NCBI GenBank assembly: GCA_019418225.1
Contig: DYCF01000024.1
Location: forward strand, 1 to 64,000
Source: Clostridiales bacterium
GTDB taxonomy: Bacteria; Bacillota; Clostridia; Lachnospirales; Cellulosilyticaceae
Direction of reading: 5' to 3'
DNA: 64,000 bases
Part shown: piece after piece, positions 1 through 9,955 of the stretch
Numbering within the stretch: the stretch's first letter is position 1
Layout of the letters: every line of letters begins with the position of its first letter
The notes under the pieces: generated by a model
Seen by the model: the letters and a program-made list of their open reading frames with translations, nothing else
The model's database searches: none
What the model was told of the DNA's origin: nothing
Program-made: the position numbers and the translations under genes

Positions 1-85
1 TTCGTGCTAAGAAAACACCCTTAAAAAAGTTGTCCGAATAACTGTTGACAATCCAAACCTTGCCTTTAATTTGATTATGTTCATT

Positions 86-2105
86 ATTTCAATCCACACA
101 CCTACGTGAGGTGTGACTTATAACCACCGGAAGTGCCACCAGTGCCACTTGTAATTTCAATCCACACACCTACGTGAGGTGTGACATAAATCATCTTTAT
201 CATATGTATCTGCATAAATATTTCAATCCACACACCTACGTGAGGTGTGACAAGAATTGAACGTGGACTATTCAAAAGTAATACTGATTTCAATCCACAC
301 ACCTACGTGAGGTGTGACAAGGTTCTCACTAAACCAATAAAAAGTGAGTTGGTATTTCAATCCACACACCTACGTGAGGTGTGACAAAAGTAATTTGAGA
401 TATCCAAAGAGTTAAAAAAATTTCAATCCACACACCTACGTGAGGTGTGACAAGAAATAACGGTTATTTCTTTATCTATACTAATATTTCAATCCACACA
501 CCTACGTGAGGTGTGACTATCTAATGCTAGTTTACATAATTTAAAAGTATTAATTTCAATCCACACACCTACGTGAGGTGTGACTGATAAGAAAATAAAA
601 CTTTCAATTCTATGTAAAATTTCAATCCACACACCTACGTGAGGTGTGACGAGTCGAACAGAAGTTATTTGGGGCAATATTAAATTTCAATCCACACACC
701 TACGTGAGGTGTGACGCTAAAAGATGGTAGAGTAAATATTTACTCATTAATTTCAATCCACACACCTACGTGAGGTGTGACGCAAGATATTCCGATATGC
801 AGATAGGACAAAAGAATTTCAATCCACACACCTACGTGAGGTGTGACTGAGATTGTATAATCTGTTTGAACCTTTTTAAAATTTCAATCCACACACCTAC
901 GTGAGGTGTGACTGAGATTGTATAATCTGTTTGAACCTTTTTAAAATTTCAATCCACACACCTACGTGAGGTGTGACATTGAATATGTTGGATTTGGTGT
1001 AGAAGAATGGAAATTTCAATCCACACACCTACGTGAGGTGTGACTAAATGATCCTATTTTACTAGAATGTGCTTTATGTATTTCAATCCACACACCTACG
1101 TGAGGTGTGACAGTCTTTGTGTATTATAATAATATTAATAGTAAAATTTCAATCCACACACCTACGTGAGGTGTGACAAACATGGACTTGCTATAGAAAG
1201 AGCAGTTGCAATTTCAATCCACACACCTACGTGAGGTGTGACTATTACTTGCAGTATCACTCATTTTTTCTTTGATTATTTCAATCCACACACCTACGTG
1301 AGGTGTGACAAAAAACGCTATTATAATAATTACTATGCAAGGTTATTTCAATCCACACACCTACGTGAGGTGTGACTGCAACTCCCCCAACTGCCTAACG
1401 GCGAGTGAAAATTTCAATCCACACACCTACGTGAGGTGTGACTATAACATACCGTCATAAGTTGATGCATAAGAAGATTTCAATCCACACACCTACGTGA
1501 GGTGTGACTCTTCCACTTATATCCCTCCAAGTCTCAAAGTCATTTCAATCCACACACCTACGTGAGGTGTGACTCTTGCCCCTGGTAATAATTCCTGTGT
1601 CATTAAAATTTCAATCCACACACCTACGTGAGGTGTGACTCTCATGTATTTCTATAGATTCTTCTTTTGTAAGATTTCAATCCACACACCTACGTGAGGT
1701 GTGACTGTCGTTATCCCCATTAATATATAAGCTGAAAGATATTTCAATCCACACACCTACGTGAGGTGTGACTAATATTTAATTCTTGTATACCCTTTAA
1801 AACAGATTTCAATCCACACACCTACGTGAGGTGTGACGATAGTATGTTACAAAACAAGTTAAAGTTAATAATATTTCAATCCACACACCTACGTGAGGTG
1901 TGACCTGCTAATTCCTTTAGAAGTAAGTCATCATTTTTAATTTCAATCCACACACCTACGTGAGGTGTGACCAACAATTCCTAAACATAAAGTAATCGTA
2001 TCTAATGATTTCAATCCACACACCTACGTGAGGTGTGACTATATACGACCAAGAATAAAACTAAACAACATAAATTTCAATCCACACACCTACGTGAGGT
2101 GTGAC
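86..2105 (-). CRISPR. Type I-C CRISPR array, 31 repeats and 30 spacers
   Basis: A 32-bp repeat recurs 31 times without any difference that I can see. On the plus strand it starts ATTTCAATCCACACACC and ends TACGTGAGGTGTGAC; the transcribed form is the reverse complement, beginning GTCACACCTCACGTAGG and ending GGATTGAAAT, the classic type I-C repeat. Spacers are 33-37 bp. The array is read on the minus strand, away from cas2, so the leader-proximal (newest) repeat is 2074-2105 and the oldest is 86-117. Spacers 848-880 and 913-945 are identical, so one repeat-spacer unit was duplicated. The terminal repeat at 86 is not degenerate, so the array may have been cut back at its old end. Confidence 0.98.
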
Positions 2106-2285
2106 CGTTCGCTATTTAGGCTCTCTTTTTCTAAGCCTAATAGTATTATTTCCGCGAAGCTATTTTTTTAGTTCGTCTTTTATAACATCTTTATCCTTAT
2201 TTTTTGTCTATACCTTATGTAGCAGCCTCCGCGAACCTCCTAGCATTTTTATGTTTGCTTAGGGTTCGCGAAAATGTTCAACTTC
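2106..2285 (-). promoter_or_regulatory. CRISPR leader
   Basis: This AT-rich stretch lies between the cas2 stop codon and the first repeat, where type I-C leaders sit and where the crRNA precursor promoter and integration signals are expected. It holds three TTCGCG-type motifs: GGTTCGCGAAA near 2262-2273, the inverted CCGCGAACC at 2229-2237, and CCGCGAAGC at 2152-2160. GCGAACC (2231-2237) and GGTTCGC (2263-2269) form an inverted repeat. The role in integration or transcription is inferred from position only. Confidence 0.75.
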
Positions 2286-2576
2286 TCAAATTATCAAGAC
2301 ATCTTCTACATCAAAGCTAGTTTTAACGCCTATGTGTTCTACTTTATTTGCTCCATGCTTGCCTAAATTATAATACCTAACGCTATCTTCTTTCTTATCT
2401 ATTATCTTATTTATTTTATCTTTCAGCTTTTGTAAAGTTAAGCTATCTACTACACATTCAAAAACAGAATTTTGAACCCGTTGTCCATAGTCTTCACATA
2501 CCTTTGCTACTTTCCTCAATCTTGTTTTACCGCTTGGGGTTATAGTAGATACATCATACGTTATTAATACAAACAT
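2286..2576 (-). CDS. cas2: CRISPR-associated endonuclease Cas2
   Basis: The 96-residue protein has the Cas2 ferredoxin-like fold signature: the N-terminal strand MFVLITYDVST with the conserved Asp, then RLRKVAKVCEDYGQRVQNSVFE. Length is normal for the family. Cas2 is the dimer that bridges two Cas1 dimers in the spacer-integration complex. It is the last cas gene before the leader, 8 bp after cas1, as in other type I-C loci. Confidence 0.97.
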   Translation of the reverse strand: MFVLITYDVSTITPSGKTRLRKVAKVCEDYGQRVQNSVFECVVDSLTLQKLKDKINKIIDKKEDSVRYYNLGKHGANKVEHIGVKTSFDVEDVLII

Positions 2577-2584
2577 TTTTTCAC

Positions 2585-3619
2585 CTACTTTGTAATAAAT
2601 GGCGGATAAGTTTCCATATCCCCTCGTATAGTTCGTGCTAATAATAGAGCTTGCGCATATGGTATTAATCCAATCTCAATCTTTTCATTTAAAAAAGGAT
2701 GTGTAATAACTTCTTTTTTTCTTTTTTGCCACTGCGTTAGCACAATTTTAGTACTATCTGGTTTTAAAAGTACTGCTTTATTTTCCTTTTCTACAAAATC
2801 ATCTTTAGTCAACATATTAGTATTAATTAACGTTAATGCCAGACGATCTGCTAAATAAGGACGTAGTTCTTCCATTAAATCTAATGCTAAACTATTTCTC
2901 CCCGGCCTATCTCTATGCAAAAATCCTACTTGGGGATCAAGTCCTACTGTTTCTAATGCCGAAGTAACATCATGTGCTAACAATACATAAATAAATGATA
3001 ACAAAGCATTCATCCTGTCCAATGGAGGTCTCTTATTTCTCCCCTTAAAATAAAAGTCTTCTTTATTACTCAGTATAAAGTGATCAAAGCAATCAAAGTA
3101 TGTTTTAGCACCTATACCTTCTAAACCTCTAATAGTATCAATATCCACATCTACAGATTTATTAACTTGATTAATAATTTCTTCTATGGATGCTATATTC
3201 TCTATATATTTTTCATCGCACAAGTCACCATGCTCTCTTTTAAAACGCAATAATACATTCCTACAGTTTAGCAATTTCCCTATTACAAAACTTCTTGCCA
3301 TATGTCCACTCTTTATACGATGATCAGATATTCTATATTGCTGTTTTCTCAACAAGACATTCCCATTTACTTTACCATTTACTCTACACAAAAATTGCCC
3401 ATACTCTGTAACAAATGATAAACCTATTCCTTTTTCTGTACACATAGCCATCACTTTAGGGCTTGCACCCTGATATCCAAAACATATGATTCCTTCTAGA
3501 TTATGTGAGGGAATTCTCTTAACTTCCTTTCCATTAATAGAAACTGTAATGCTTTCTCCTTCTTTTGAAAGATAAGCTTCTGGATTTGTAACATATAATA
3601 CATTTAATAATTTACGCAT
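2585..3619 (-). CDS. cas1: CRISPR-associated integrase Cas1
   Basis: Cas1 is the metal-dependent integrase that inserts prespacers at the leader-repeat junction. I start it at 3619 (344 residues, MRKLLNVLYVTNPEAYLS) because an AGAAGG ribosome site precedes this ATG, type I-C Cas1 proteins begin this way, and the longer frame to 3685 would run into cas4. The catalytic region is visible: LRGLEGIGAKTYF with the conserved Glu, and the His/Asp part in VGFLHRDRPGRNSLALDLMEE. It lies 4 bp after the cas4 stop and is probably cotranscribed with it. Confidence 0.97.
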   Translation of the reverse strand: MRKLLNVLYVTNPEAYLSKEGESITVSINGKEVKRIPSHNLEGIICFGYQGASPKVMAMCTEKGIGLSFVTEYGQFLCRVNGKVNGNVLLRKQQYRISDHRIKSGHMARSFVIGKLLNCRNVLLRFKREHGDLCDEKYIENIASIEEIINQVNKSVDVDIDTIRGLEGIGAKTYFDCFDHFILSNKEDFYFKGRNKRPPLDRMNALLSFIYVLLAHDVTSALETVGLDPQVGFLHRDRPGRNSLALDLMEELRPYLADRLALTLINTNMLTKDDFVEKENKAVLLKPDSTKIVLTQWQKRKKEVITHPFLNEKIEIGLIPYAQALLLARTIRGDMETYPPFITK

Positions 3620-3623
3620 AAGC

Positions 3624-4298
3624 TCATTCCTTCTCACTTTGTATTGCTTGATTGATATACCTTTGTACCTTAGCATGCTTCTCATTGATAATTGGCAGAC
3701 AAATATTTTCTAATGAACAGTTCGTACACTTCGCCTCCAACTTTCCTAAAGGAGTTTCTTGCTTTTCATAATAGGCATACATCTCTTCTACTAGCCTTTT
3801 TACCTCATCTCTCAATTTCTGATCAAAGGTCACCTTAATACGATGTTTAGTCTTACCATAGTAGATTTCTCCTTGTTGTATAGGCAGCTCAAACATCTCC
3901 TCCAAGCATATAGCTTGTGCACATAGTTGAACCAAATCACTATTATTCTCTTTTTGTTGTCCATACTTATACTCAATAGGCACAATATACCACTTGCCTC
4001 TTCTGCCCTTTAATGAAATTCCATCCTCGCCCTTGCTGGCTTTTCTAAATTCAACAACATCTGCTATACCGCTTAACTTTAATTGATGTGAAATAAGCGC
4101 CATACTTCTTGAAACAATCGTTGTTCCTCTGCTTTCAGTAAAAAATGGATTATCCGCCTTTTCATGCATTAATGTTCCGCCAAAAGTCCTTGTATTATCT
4201 TCCCATTGCTGTTCTATGTGTATGATTCCCCACTGCCTTGGGCAAAAACAGAAATGTTGAATTCCTGATAATGCTAAATAATCATCTTCTTCTATCAT
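3624..4298 (-). CDS. cas4: CRISPR-associated exonuclease Cas4
   Basis: This 224-residue RecB-family nuclease trims prespacers and helps select PAM and orientation before Cas1-Cas2 integration. Cluster cysteines are visible at both ends: C17 and C19 in FCFCPRQW, and C191, C194 and C200 in CTNCSLENIC, as in [4Fe-4S] Cas4 proteins. Nuclease motifs are MHEKAD, the Asp of GIADVVEF and the E-x-K of PIEYKYGQ. Its ATG overlaps the cas7 stop (ATGA), indicating translational coupling. Confidence 0.95.
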   Translation of the reverse strand: MIEEDDYLALSGIQHFCFCPRQWGIIHIEQQWEDNTRTFGGTLMHEKADNPFFTESRGTTIVSRSMALISHQLKLSGIADVVEFRKASKGEDGISLKGRRGKWYIVPIEYKYGQQKENNSDLVQLCAQAICLEEMFELPIQQGEIYYGKTKHRIKVTFDQKLRDEVKRLVEEMYAYYEKQETPLGKLEAKCTNCSLENICLPIINEKHAKVQRYINQAIQSEKE

Positions 4299-5161
4299 AG
4301 CTTTTCAACAAGTGTAACACTACTTGGAATCTTTTCTGTTTCTACTGTAACTTCATAATCCTCAAAGCATCTTGCTGGCTTATCGTCACACTTTCTCTCT
4401 ACCTTAATTGTATCGAATAAAACATGTGAAGGCGCATTACCTAAAGCTGTACTATGCTCAAATACATACAGTTTACGTGTTGCCATTTTTCCCCTAGCTG
4501 CTGAATGGTCATGTTCAAAAAGATTAATAAGCGCTTCCCATAAAACTTCTAAATCTTTTTCATCAAATCCTGTGGTCTTCTGTGCTAAGCTAGCTGAAAT
4601 ATACCCTTCTACTCGATATAATCCATAAGGTACGATTTGTTTTCTTCCCATTTCATGATTGCCCTTGCCTTTTTCTTTCTCATTAGTAACGGCTACTCTT
4701 GTTATCGTCAGTTCCTGTGGAACAATTGGGTCTATACTTTTTGCAAAGTTAATTTGTACCGGCCCTCTTACCTGCCCGCAATTAACTTTAGTTGTCATAA
4801 CAGCTCCAAAAGCTCTTATATCAAAGAAATTCTTACACATAAAACCTGTAATTAACTTGGCTTGTTGTACATCTTTAGGAAGTTCCTTATCTGCTGATTT
4901 CAAATCATAATGCTGATACGCTAATGCATGCTGGTCATTTAATATTGCACCTTCTTTAACATATATATTAAAGCCTTCTTCCCCTTCTCTAGTAACTTCT
5001 ACATAGTTACGAATCTTTCTTTTAATGCACACATCTGTTACAATACCATTTCCTGTTTCAGGATCAATCCTAGGCATATTCCCTGCATCTGGGTCCCCAT
5101 TTGGATTTCCATTTTCTACGTCAAATAACATTACAAATTCATATCTTTTTTCAATAGCCAT
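4295..5161 (-). CDS. cas7: Type I-C Cascade backbone protein Cas7 (Csd2)
   Basis: The 288-residue protein starts MAIEKRYEFVMLFDVENGNP, the characteristic Csd2/Cas7c opening, followed by NGDPDAGNMPRIDPETG. Cas7 polymerises along the crRNA spacer to form the Cascade backbone. An AGGAGAG ribosome site precedes the start, and 21 bp separate it from cas8c, the only real gap in the cas8c-cas7-cas4 segment. Confidence 0.96.
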   Translation of the reverse strand: MAIEKRYEFVMLFDVENGNPNGDPDAGNMPRIDPETGNGIVTDVCIKRKIRNYVEVTREGEEGFNIYVKEGAILNDQHALAYQHYDLKSADKELPKDVQQAKLITGFMCKNFFDIRAFGAVMTTKVNCGQVRGPVQINFAKSIDPIVPQELTITRVAVTNEKEKGKGNHEMGRKQIVPYGLYRVEGYISASLAQKTTGFDEKDLEVLWEALINLFEHDHSAARGKMATRKLYVFEHSTALGNAPSHVLFDTIKVERKCDDKPARCFEDYEVTVETEKIPSSVTLVEKL

Positions 5162-5182
5162 TTTAACAACTCTCCTCTTCTT

Positions 5183-5533
5183 TTATCTATTTTCTTTTTT
5201 AGTAAAAATGTACTTACGCTGATGATAATAACCCAATATAAATAACCCTTGATCATCTAAACTTAAGCTAGCTGGAAACGCTTCAATATGACTTAATATA
5301 TCCTCACAAACCTTATCTAAATAAACATTTCCTTGCTCCTTACTTAATTTAGCAATATGACTTTGTGACAATTTCAATATAGCTGGAAATACTACTTTCG
5401 GATTTGTAGAGGCAGATGAAAAATATCTTTCTCTTAAGCCTTTATTTCCAGCATCTGCTTGTATTTTTTCAAGTACTGCAAAAAGCCTTCCTAATTGATA
5501 CGCGGTACTTGTACTTGATTCATTTAATGCCAC
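5183..5533 (-). CDS. cas11c: Internal Cas11c small subunit nested in cas8c
   Basis: At 5533, in frame with cas8c (codon 475), a GTG is preceded by GAGGAGGAG and a six-base gap ATTACA: a near-ideal ribosome site in the middle of an open reading frame. Translation gives 116 residues starting VALNESSTSTAYQLGRLF and ending with the Cas8c C-terminus. It is established that type I-C Cascade gets its Cas11 small subunits from an internal start near the 3' end of cas8c, and the size here fits. The ribosome site and frame are seen; the product is inferred. Confidence 0.85.
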   Translation of the reverse strand: MALNESSTSTAYQLGRLFAVLEKIQADAGNKGLRERYFSSASTNPKVVFPAILKLSQSHIAKLSKEQGNVYLDKVCEDILSHIEAFPASLSLDDQGLFILGYYHQRKYIFTKKENR

Positions 5534-6955
5534 TGTAATCTCCTCCTCTTTGGTTTCCCATTTATTTAATCGATACTTTCTTTTTAAGTATGCTTTGATA
5601 AAAGCTGCTCGTGTCTGATTGATACAAAAGTCTTCTCCTGTTTCTGCTCTTATCCGAATAAGTATATTCGTGTAAACACCTTGTGGATAATTAGTGCCTG
5701 ATGTAATGGCTGTAAATAATGCATTTTCTACTGTCTTAGGGACATTCTCATTTTTTCCTTGTACTGCCATAGCTCTAATAATATCTCTTGTTGAAATAAT
5801 TGGTTTATCTTTATCTCCTTTTACAATCTCCATGTCTAAATAATGCTGACTTATCTTATCAACAAATTTTCCAAAGGTATCTTCATACCAAAATCTTACT
5901 GATAGTCTTGCCATATTAGGTGCTAAGCCTAATATATATACCTTTGTCCCTTTATCCATTTCTAACATCTCTGGTGTAATATTTAATCCTCTTCTAACCC
6001 TAGCTAAAATATCTTTGGTTTGTTTCGTTTCTTGGCTAGCTATTTGAACTTCTTTTTCTGCCTTCTCAATAGCTTCTCCAGTAAATAAACTCATAAGTAT
6101 CTGCGTACAATTGCCAACTACTTCTTTTTCTGTCCAAAATACACATGTTGTGTCTCCTATAATAAGATGATTTGCATTACTTGCTAATAAACTATTTAAG
6201 GCCGTTGTATATCTAAACATTGCCTGTTCTGAAACAGGTGCATTATAACTTTTTTTCTTTCCATAAGATTCTACTGAATCTAAGTTAACTCCTGCTAATG
6301 ATGCGCCTGCTTGCTGTGCTCCCATTACACCTTTAGTAAGTGTATGCTTACTTGCTAATGGTACATTTTCTTCACCTGTTATTAAACACTGCCCTCTTAA
6401 CTGATTATCTGCTTTCTCTTCTGAAGATTTATGATAAGCTTCCCATAATGATTTAACATTAGCATTCTGATGAATACACTCTTTTTCACCTTCTATCCTA
6501 AACACAATGTTACTGCCTTTATAGATGTCATGTTCTTCATCTATATTTAAAGCTCGTCCTTCTTTTACTTTTTCTAAAAAGTTAAGAACAGCATGTAAAT
6601 ATCTATCATTGGTCTTTTCAATAAAATCCTTATGAACTTCTATGCAGGCCTCCAAATGTTTTTTAAACTGTTCTAGTTGTTTTGTTTTAGCATTGTATTC
6701 TTTTCCTAAAAGATATTTACTCTTGTCACATAATATATAAGGCTTTACACCACTACTTCTTCCAGGTTGCAGGGGCACAATCTGAGGCTGGCCTCTCTTA
6801 CCATCACGCAAGTCCATAATTCCTTTTAAATCACCTTGCTCATTGATAACTAAAACAAATGCACACAACAATTTTGTATATCCTACTGGTGCTACATCAA
6901 ATTTTTCATCATTTGTCATAATGCCATAGCATTCTTCTAATGCTTGTAAGATCAA
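5183..6955 (-). CDS. cas8c: Type I-C Cascade large subunit Cas8c (Csd1)
   Basis: The 590-residue protein begins MILQALEECYGIMTND and carries the long Csd1 body; family length is about 570-620. Cas8c recognises the PAM and recruits Cas3. The start codon is TTG, overlapping the cas5 stop (TTGA) and preceded by an AAAGGGAGGG ribosome site. The C-terminal 116 residues also form a separate product, Cas11c, from an internal start. No defect is seen. Confidence 0.95.
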   Translation of the reverse strand: MILQALEECYGIMTNDEKFDVAPVGYTKLLCAFVLVINEQGDLKGIMDLRDGKRGQPQIVPLQPGRSSGVKPYILCDKSKYLLGKEYNAKTKQLEQFKKHLEACIEVHKDFIEKTNDRYLHAVLNFLEKVKEGRALNIDEEHDIYKGSNIVFRIEGEKECIHQNANVKSLWEAYHKSSEEKADNQLRGQCLITGEENVPLASKHTLTKGVMGAQQAGASLAGVNLDSVESYGKKKSYNAPVSEQAMFRYTTALNSLLASNANHLIIGDTTCVFWTEKEVVGNCTQILMSLFTGEAIEKAEKEVQIASQETKQTKDILARVRRGLNITPEMLEMDKGTKVYILGLAPNMARLSVRFWYEDTFGKFVDKISQHYLDMEIVKGDKDKPIISTRDIIRAMAVQGKNENVPKTVENALFTAITSGTNYPQGVYTNILIRIRAETGEDFCINQTRAAFIKAYLKRKYRLNKWETKEEEITVALNESSTSTAYQLGRLFAVLEKIQADAGNKGLRERYFSSASTNPKVVFPAILKLSQSHIAKLSKEQGNVYLDKVCEDILSHIEAFPASLSLDDQGLFILGYYHQRKYIFTKKENR

Positions 6956-7614
6956 CAGTTAACCCTCCCTTTTAGTTCCTTAGGCATTTTTATGATGCCA
7001 TTTTCCATCTGTGCTCTAAAAAATACTGGTTGCATATTGTTCTTAAAATCAATATCATACAGCATATATCCTAAATCTTTACTTTCGTCAATAGGTTTAT
7101 TAGCTATAAAATCTGCTTCTCTTTCTAGCAGCTGAAAATGAACTGGAAACTCCCTGCACCCAAAATAAGGCTGATGAAAGTACTGTCCTTCTCTAGCTCT
7201 TCTTAAAAAAATGTTGTAATGCTTCTCTGGCGTATCTGTTTCACCTTTTTTATCAGTCATTTCAAAATGTGCTTTAATGATATAGGCCACATCTTTTAAC
7301 ATAAGCGTCGCTCTTTGCTGTCTTTTCTCTGTTGTATTTAAGTAAATCGTTTGATAAGGATTCTTCGTAATCTGATTGAGATTGGGCTTTATAATATCAG
7401 ACACTTCATTTCTTCTAATATTAGAAAACTGTATAGGTTTTAATACAGCTATTTCGTCTATAATCCATCTTATAGCAGGTTTATAATGAATAGCTTCTAC
7501 AATTCCTCTAGCAGCCGAAGGTGTCATAACATCATAACTTACACGTTCAACCTTCATCTCTGGTCTTGTAAAACAAGCGTACTCTCCCCAAACTTTCAAT
7601 GTTATACCATACAT
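6952..7614 (-). CDS. cas5c: Cas5c (Cas5d), pre-crRNA processing endonuclease
   Basis: The 220-residue RAMP protein begins MYGITLKVWGEYACFTRPEM and has the Cas5 motif TPSAARGIVEAI. In type I-C systems, which lack cas6, Cas5c itself cuts the repeat hairpin and stays on the 5' handle. No cas6 exists here, which fits. It lies 12 bp after cas3 and overlaps cas8c by 4 bp. Confidence 0.95.
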   Translation of the reverse strand: MYGITLKVWGEYACFTRPEMKVERVSYDVMTPSAARGIVEAIHYKPAIRWIIDEIAVLKPIQFSNIRRNEVSDIIKPNLNQITKNPYQTIYLNTTEKRQQRATLMLKDVAYIIKAHFEMTDKKGETDTPEKHYNIFLRRAREGQYFHQPYFGCREFPVHFQLLEREADFIANKPIDESKDLGYMLYDIDFKNNMQPVFFRAQMENGIIKMPKELKGRVNC

Positions 7615-7626
7615 CTATTTTCCTCC

Positions 7627-9810
7627 TTAGATTACATATTCAAAGTCTTCTTCTGGCGTTCGTATTGCAAGTCCTAATTTTTCATCATACAATGATTTAC
7701 TAGTCAGTACTAAAATCCTATCTTCAATGCATTTAATTGCCCCTAATTCATCTAGTTGTTCTAATTCATAGCGCTTAACATTAATGCTATATGTGGCTAG
7801 TTTTTTTAACGCGCCCCCAATAGTCTTTGTAAACTTAATACTTTCCAAAAGTTTCGTTACTTCTTCATTTGCTTCTATTACCAATGTATAGCCTTGATTC
7901 TCTATAAACTTAAAATGATCACTCATTGTTTCAAATTCAAAACTAAGATTAGTAGGATTCTGACATGCTTTCTGACATGCCTCCAAAATCCCAGCTACAT
8001 CCAAATTAGTACCTGCACCAAATAAATTATAAAAGTATTGACTTATACTACTTAAATCTAAAAATCTAGGAGTAGCTTCTACAATCATTCTTCCCAACTC
8101 TGCTGTTAATGCTAAATATTCTTTACCAATATACTTCTCTTCTGGTCTAAATACATATACATGTCCCGTCTCTAGCTTTCCTTCCCTATTGCATCTACCA
8201 GCTGCTTGTACAATAGAATCTATTCCAGCCATTGCCCGATAAACTACTGGAAAATCTATATCTACCCCTGCCTCTATAAGCTGTGTTGAAATAACTTTAC
8301 AAGGTAGCCCAGCTAGTAGTAATTCTCTAATTTTCTTAAGTGTTTCCTGACGATGTAATGGATACATATTCGTACTTAAATGAAATACATTATCTTCTTT
8401 AGAAAGTAAATCATAGATATCCCTAGCATGTCTTTTTGTATTTACAATACATAACACTTGGTTTTGCCCTTTAATTTGACTAGCAATTTCATTGATATCT
8501 TTGTCTCCAATATAATGTTCTGTTGTACGCCTAAGTGCTTTAAAAAGCTTATTCGTATCATCAATGATTTCTTGAATTTTAACTGTTTCCTTAAAAATAT
8601 TATTTTTATCAAATTCAGGTTGTGTCGCGCTACATAAGACTACTGTACATCCGTAATTAACGACTAATTCATTTAATGCACACATACAAGGTTCAATGTA
8701 CTTATTGGGAATGGACTGTACTTCATCCAAGATAATAATGCTATTAGCTATGTTGTGTAATTTTCTTACTTTAGAAGCCTTATGTGAAAATAAGGTTTCA
8801 AAAAACTGAACATTCGTTGTTACAATTACTGGTTCATGCCAGTTTTCTTGTGCTATCTTTAACTTTAATGTTTCTTCTTGCGTCGTAAAGGGATTTTCAA
8901 AATTGCTATGATGTTCGAGTACATTCTCCCTACCTAATATTTGTGAGAATACTTGTGCATTTTGCTCGATAATACTTGTGAAAGGAATTGTATAGATAAT
9001 CCTATCATGCCCATTTAATATGGCATGATTTAAAGCAAATGCTAAAGATGATAATGTCTTTCCTCCTCCTGTGGGAACAGTCAGCGAAAAGAATCCTTTT
9101 TCATACTTTGCTTTGTCTATACAACTATTTAAAATTTGATTTCTGATACTATTAATCTCTGATTTTTTTGCTTTACTTTTTAATTTGCTCATATGCAACT
9201 CAAATCTTTCTTTAAGTTCATCTACGGTTGCATGTCCTGACATTAACCTTGTAGCTTCTTGATTAGGAAAATTCTGCGCATCTATTCGATCTGCATCTAC
9301 TAAACAGGAAAACAAAAAGCGTGTGTAAAATTGTAACGAAAAGCCTAGTGTCTCCATTCGTAGCTTCATTTTCATATCCATTGGTTTTATTATTGGAACT
9401 TCTTTTATCTCTTCTTTCCATGCCTCGCACTCTGCTATTTCTTCTTTTAGTTTCTTACATAATCCCTGTGCAGGTGTTCCAAAATCCTCAAGCCCACGAT
9501 GATGACCTGAAATAACATGAGCCAATAATCTATAGATAGGATTTGTTCCTTTACTTTCTTCATACTTTGCTTCTGCAAACTTTGCTCCTGCAAGTGCATG
9601 CCCTACCTTTATATTCTCACCTTTTAGCCTGCGTTGAAAATCCTCAGAATACTTTCCAATGTCATGTAATAATCCTATAAAAAGCCCAACTTGTCCTGAT
9701 GTGATATTTTTCATAAACTTATTGCATAGATTTGCCACATTCTCCAAATGCTCTTTAAGTAATTGATATATTACTTCATCTTCATTGTCTATTTTCCTAC
9801 CATAGTACAT
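7627..9810 (-). CDS. cas3: Cas3 helicase-nuclease
   Basis: The 727-residue protein has an N-terminal HD nuclease domain (H49-D50 in GLLHDIGKY, with H21 and the HH of SGHHRG) and a C-terminal SF2 helicase: Walker A PTGGGKT around 246-252, DEVQ box at 362-365 and SAT at 394-396. HD and helicase are fused in one chain, as usual in type I-C. Cas3 is recruited by Cas8c after R-loop formation and degrades target DNA. It is first in the operon, with AGGAGAG before its ATG; a possible promoter (TTGTTT, 16 bp, TATAAA) lies upstream around 9850-9900. Confidence 0.96.
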   Translation of the reverse strand: MYYGRKIDNEDEVIYQLLKEHLENVANLCNKFMKNITSGQVGLFIGLLHDIGKYSEDFQRRLKGENIKVGHALAGAKFAEAKYEESKGTNPIYRLLAHVISGHHRGLEDFGTPAQGLCKKLKEEIAECEAWKEEIKEVPIIKPMDMKMKLRMETLGFSLQFYTRFLFSCLVDADRIDAQNFPNQEATRLMSGHATVDELKERFELHMSKLKSKAKKSEINSIRNQILNSCIDKAKYEKGFFSLTVPTGGGKTLSSLAFALNHAILNGHDRIIYTIPFTSIIEQNAQVFSQILGRENVLEHHSNFENPFTTQEETLKLKIAQENWHEPVIVTTNVQFFETLFSHKASKVRKLHNIANSIIILDEVQSIPNKYIEPCMCALNELVVNYGCTVVLCSATQPEFDKNNIFKETVKIQEIIDDTNKLFKALRRTTEHYIGDKDINEIASQIKGQNQVLCIVNTKRHARDIYDLLSKEDNVFHLSTNMYPLHRQETLKKIRELLLAGLPCKVISTQLIEAGVDIDFPVVYRAMAGIDSIVQAAGRCNREGKLETGHVYVFRPEEKYIGKEYLALTAELGRMIVEATPRFLDLSSISQYFYNLFGAGTNLDVAGILEACQKACQNPTNLSFEFETMSDHFKFIENQGYTLVIEANEEVTKLLESIKFTKTIGGALKKLATYSINVKRYELEQLDELGAIKCIEDRILVLTSKSLYDEKLGLAIRTPEEDFEYVI

Positions 9811-9955
9811 ATTTCTCTCCTGTTTTCAACTATTTGATATATTTTTATTATTCGATATATTCTATCACACTTTTATATTTATATATATAGAAAAAACAAC
9901 TAGTACTTCTTAAATCACTACTAATTATTTTTTATTAACCTAATACTTTCAACTA

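Noticed and set aside
102..677. Short minus-strand reading frames repeating VTPHVGVWIEI
   Set aside because: They are translations of the CRISPR repeats and spacers, not genes.
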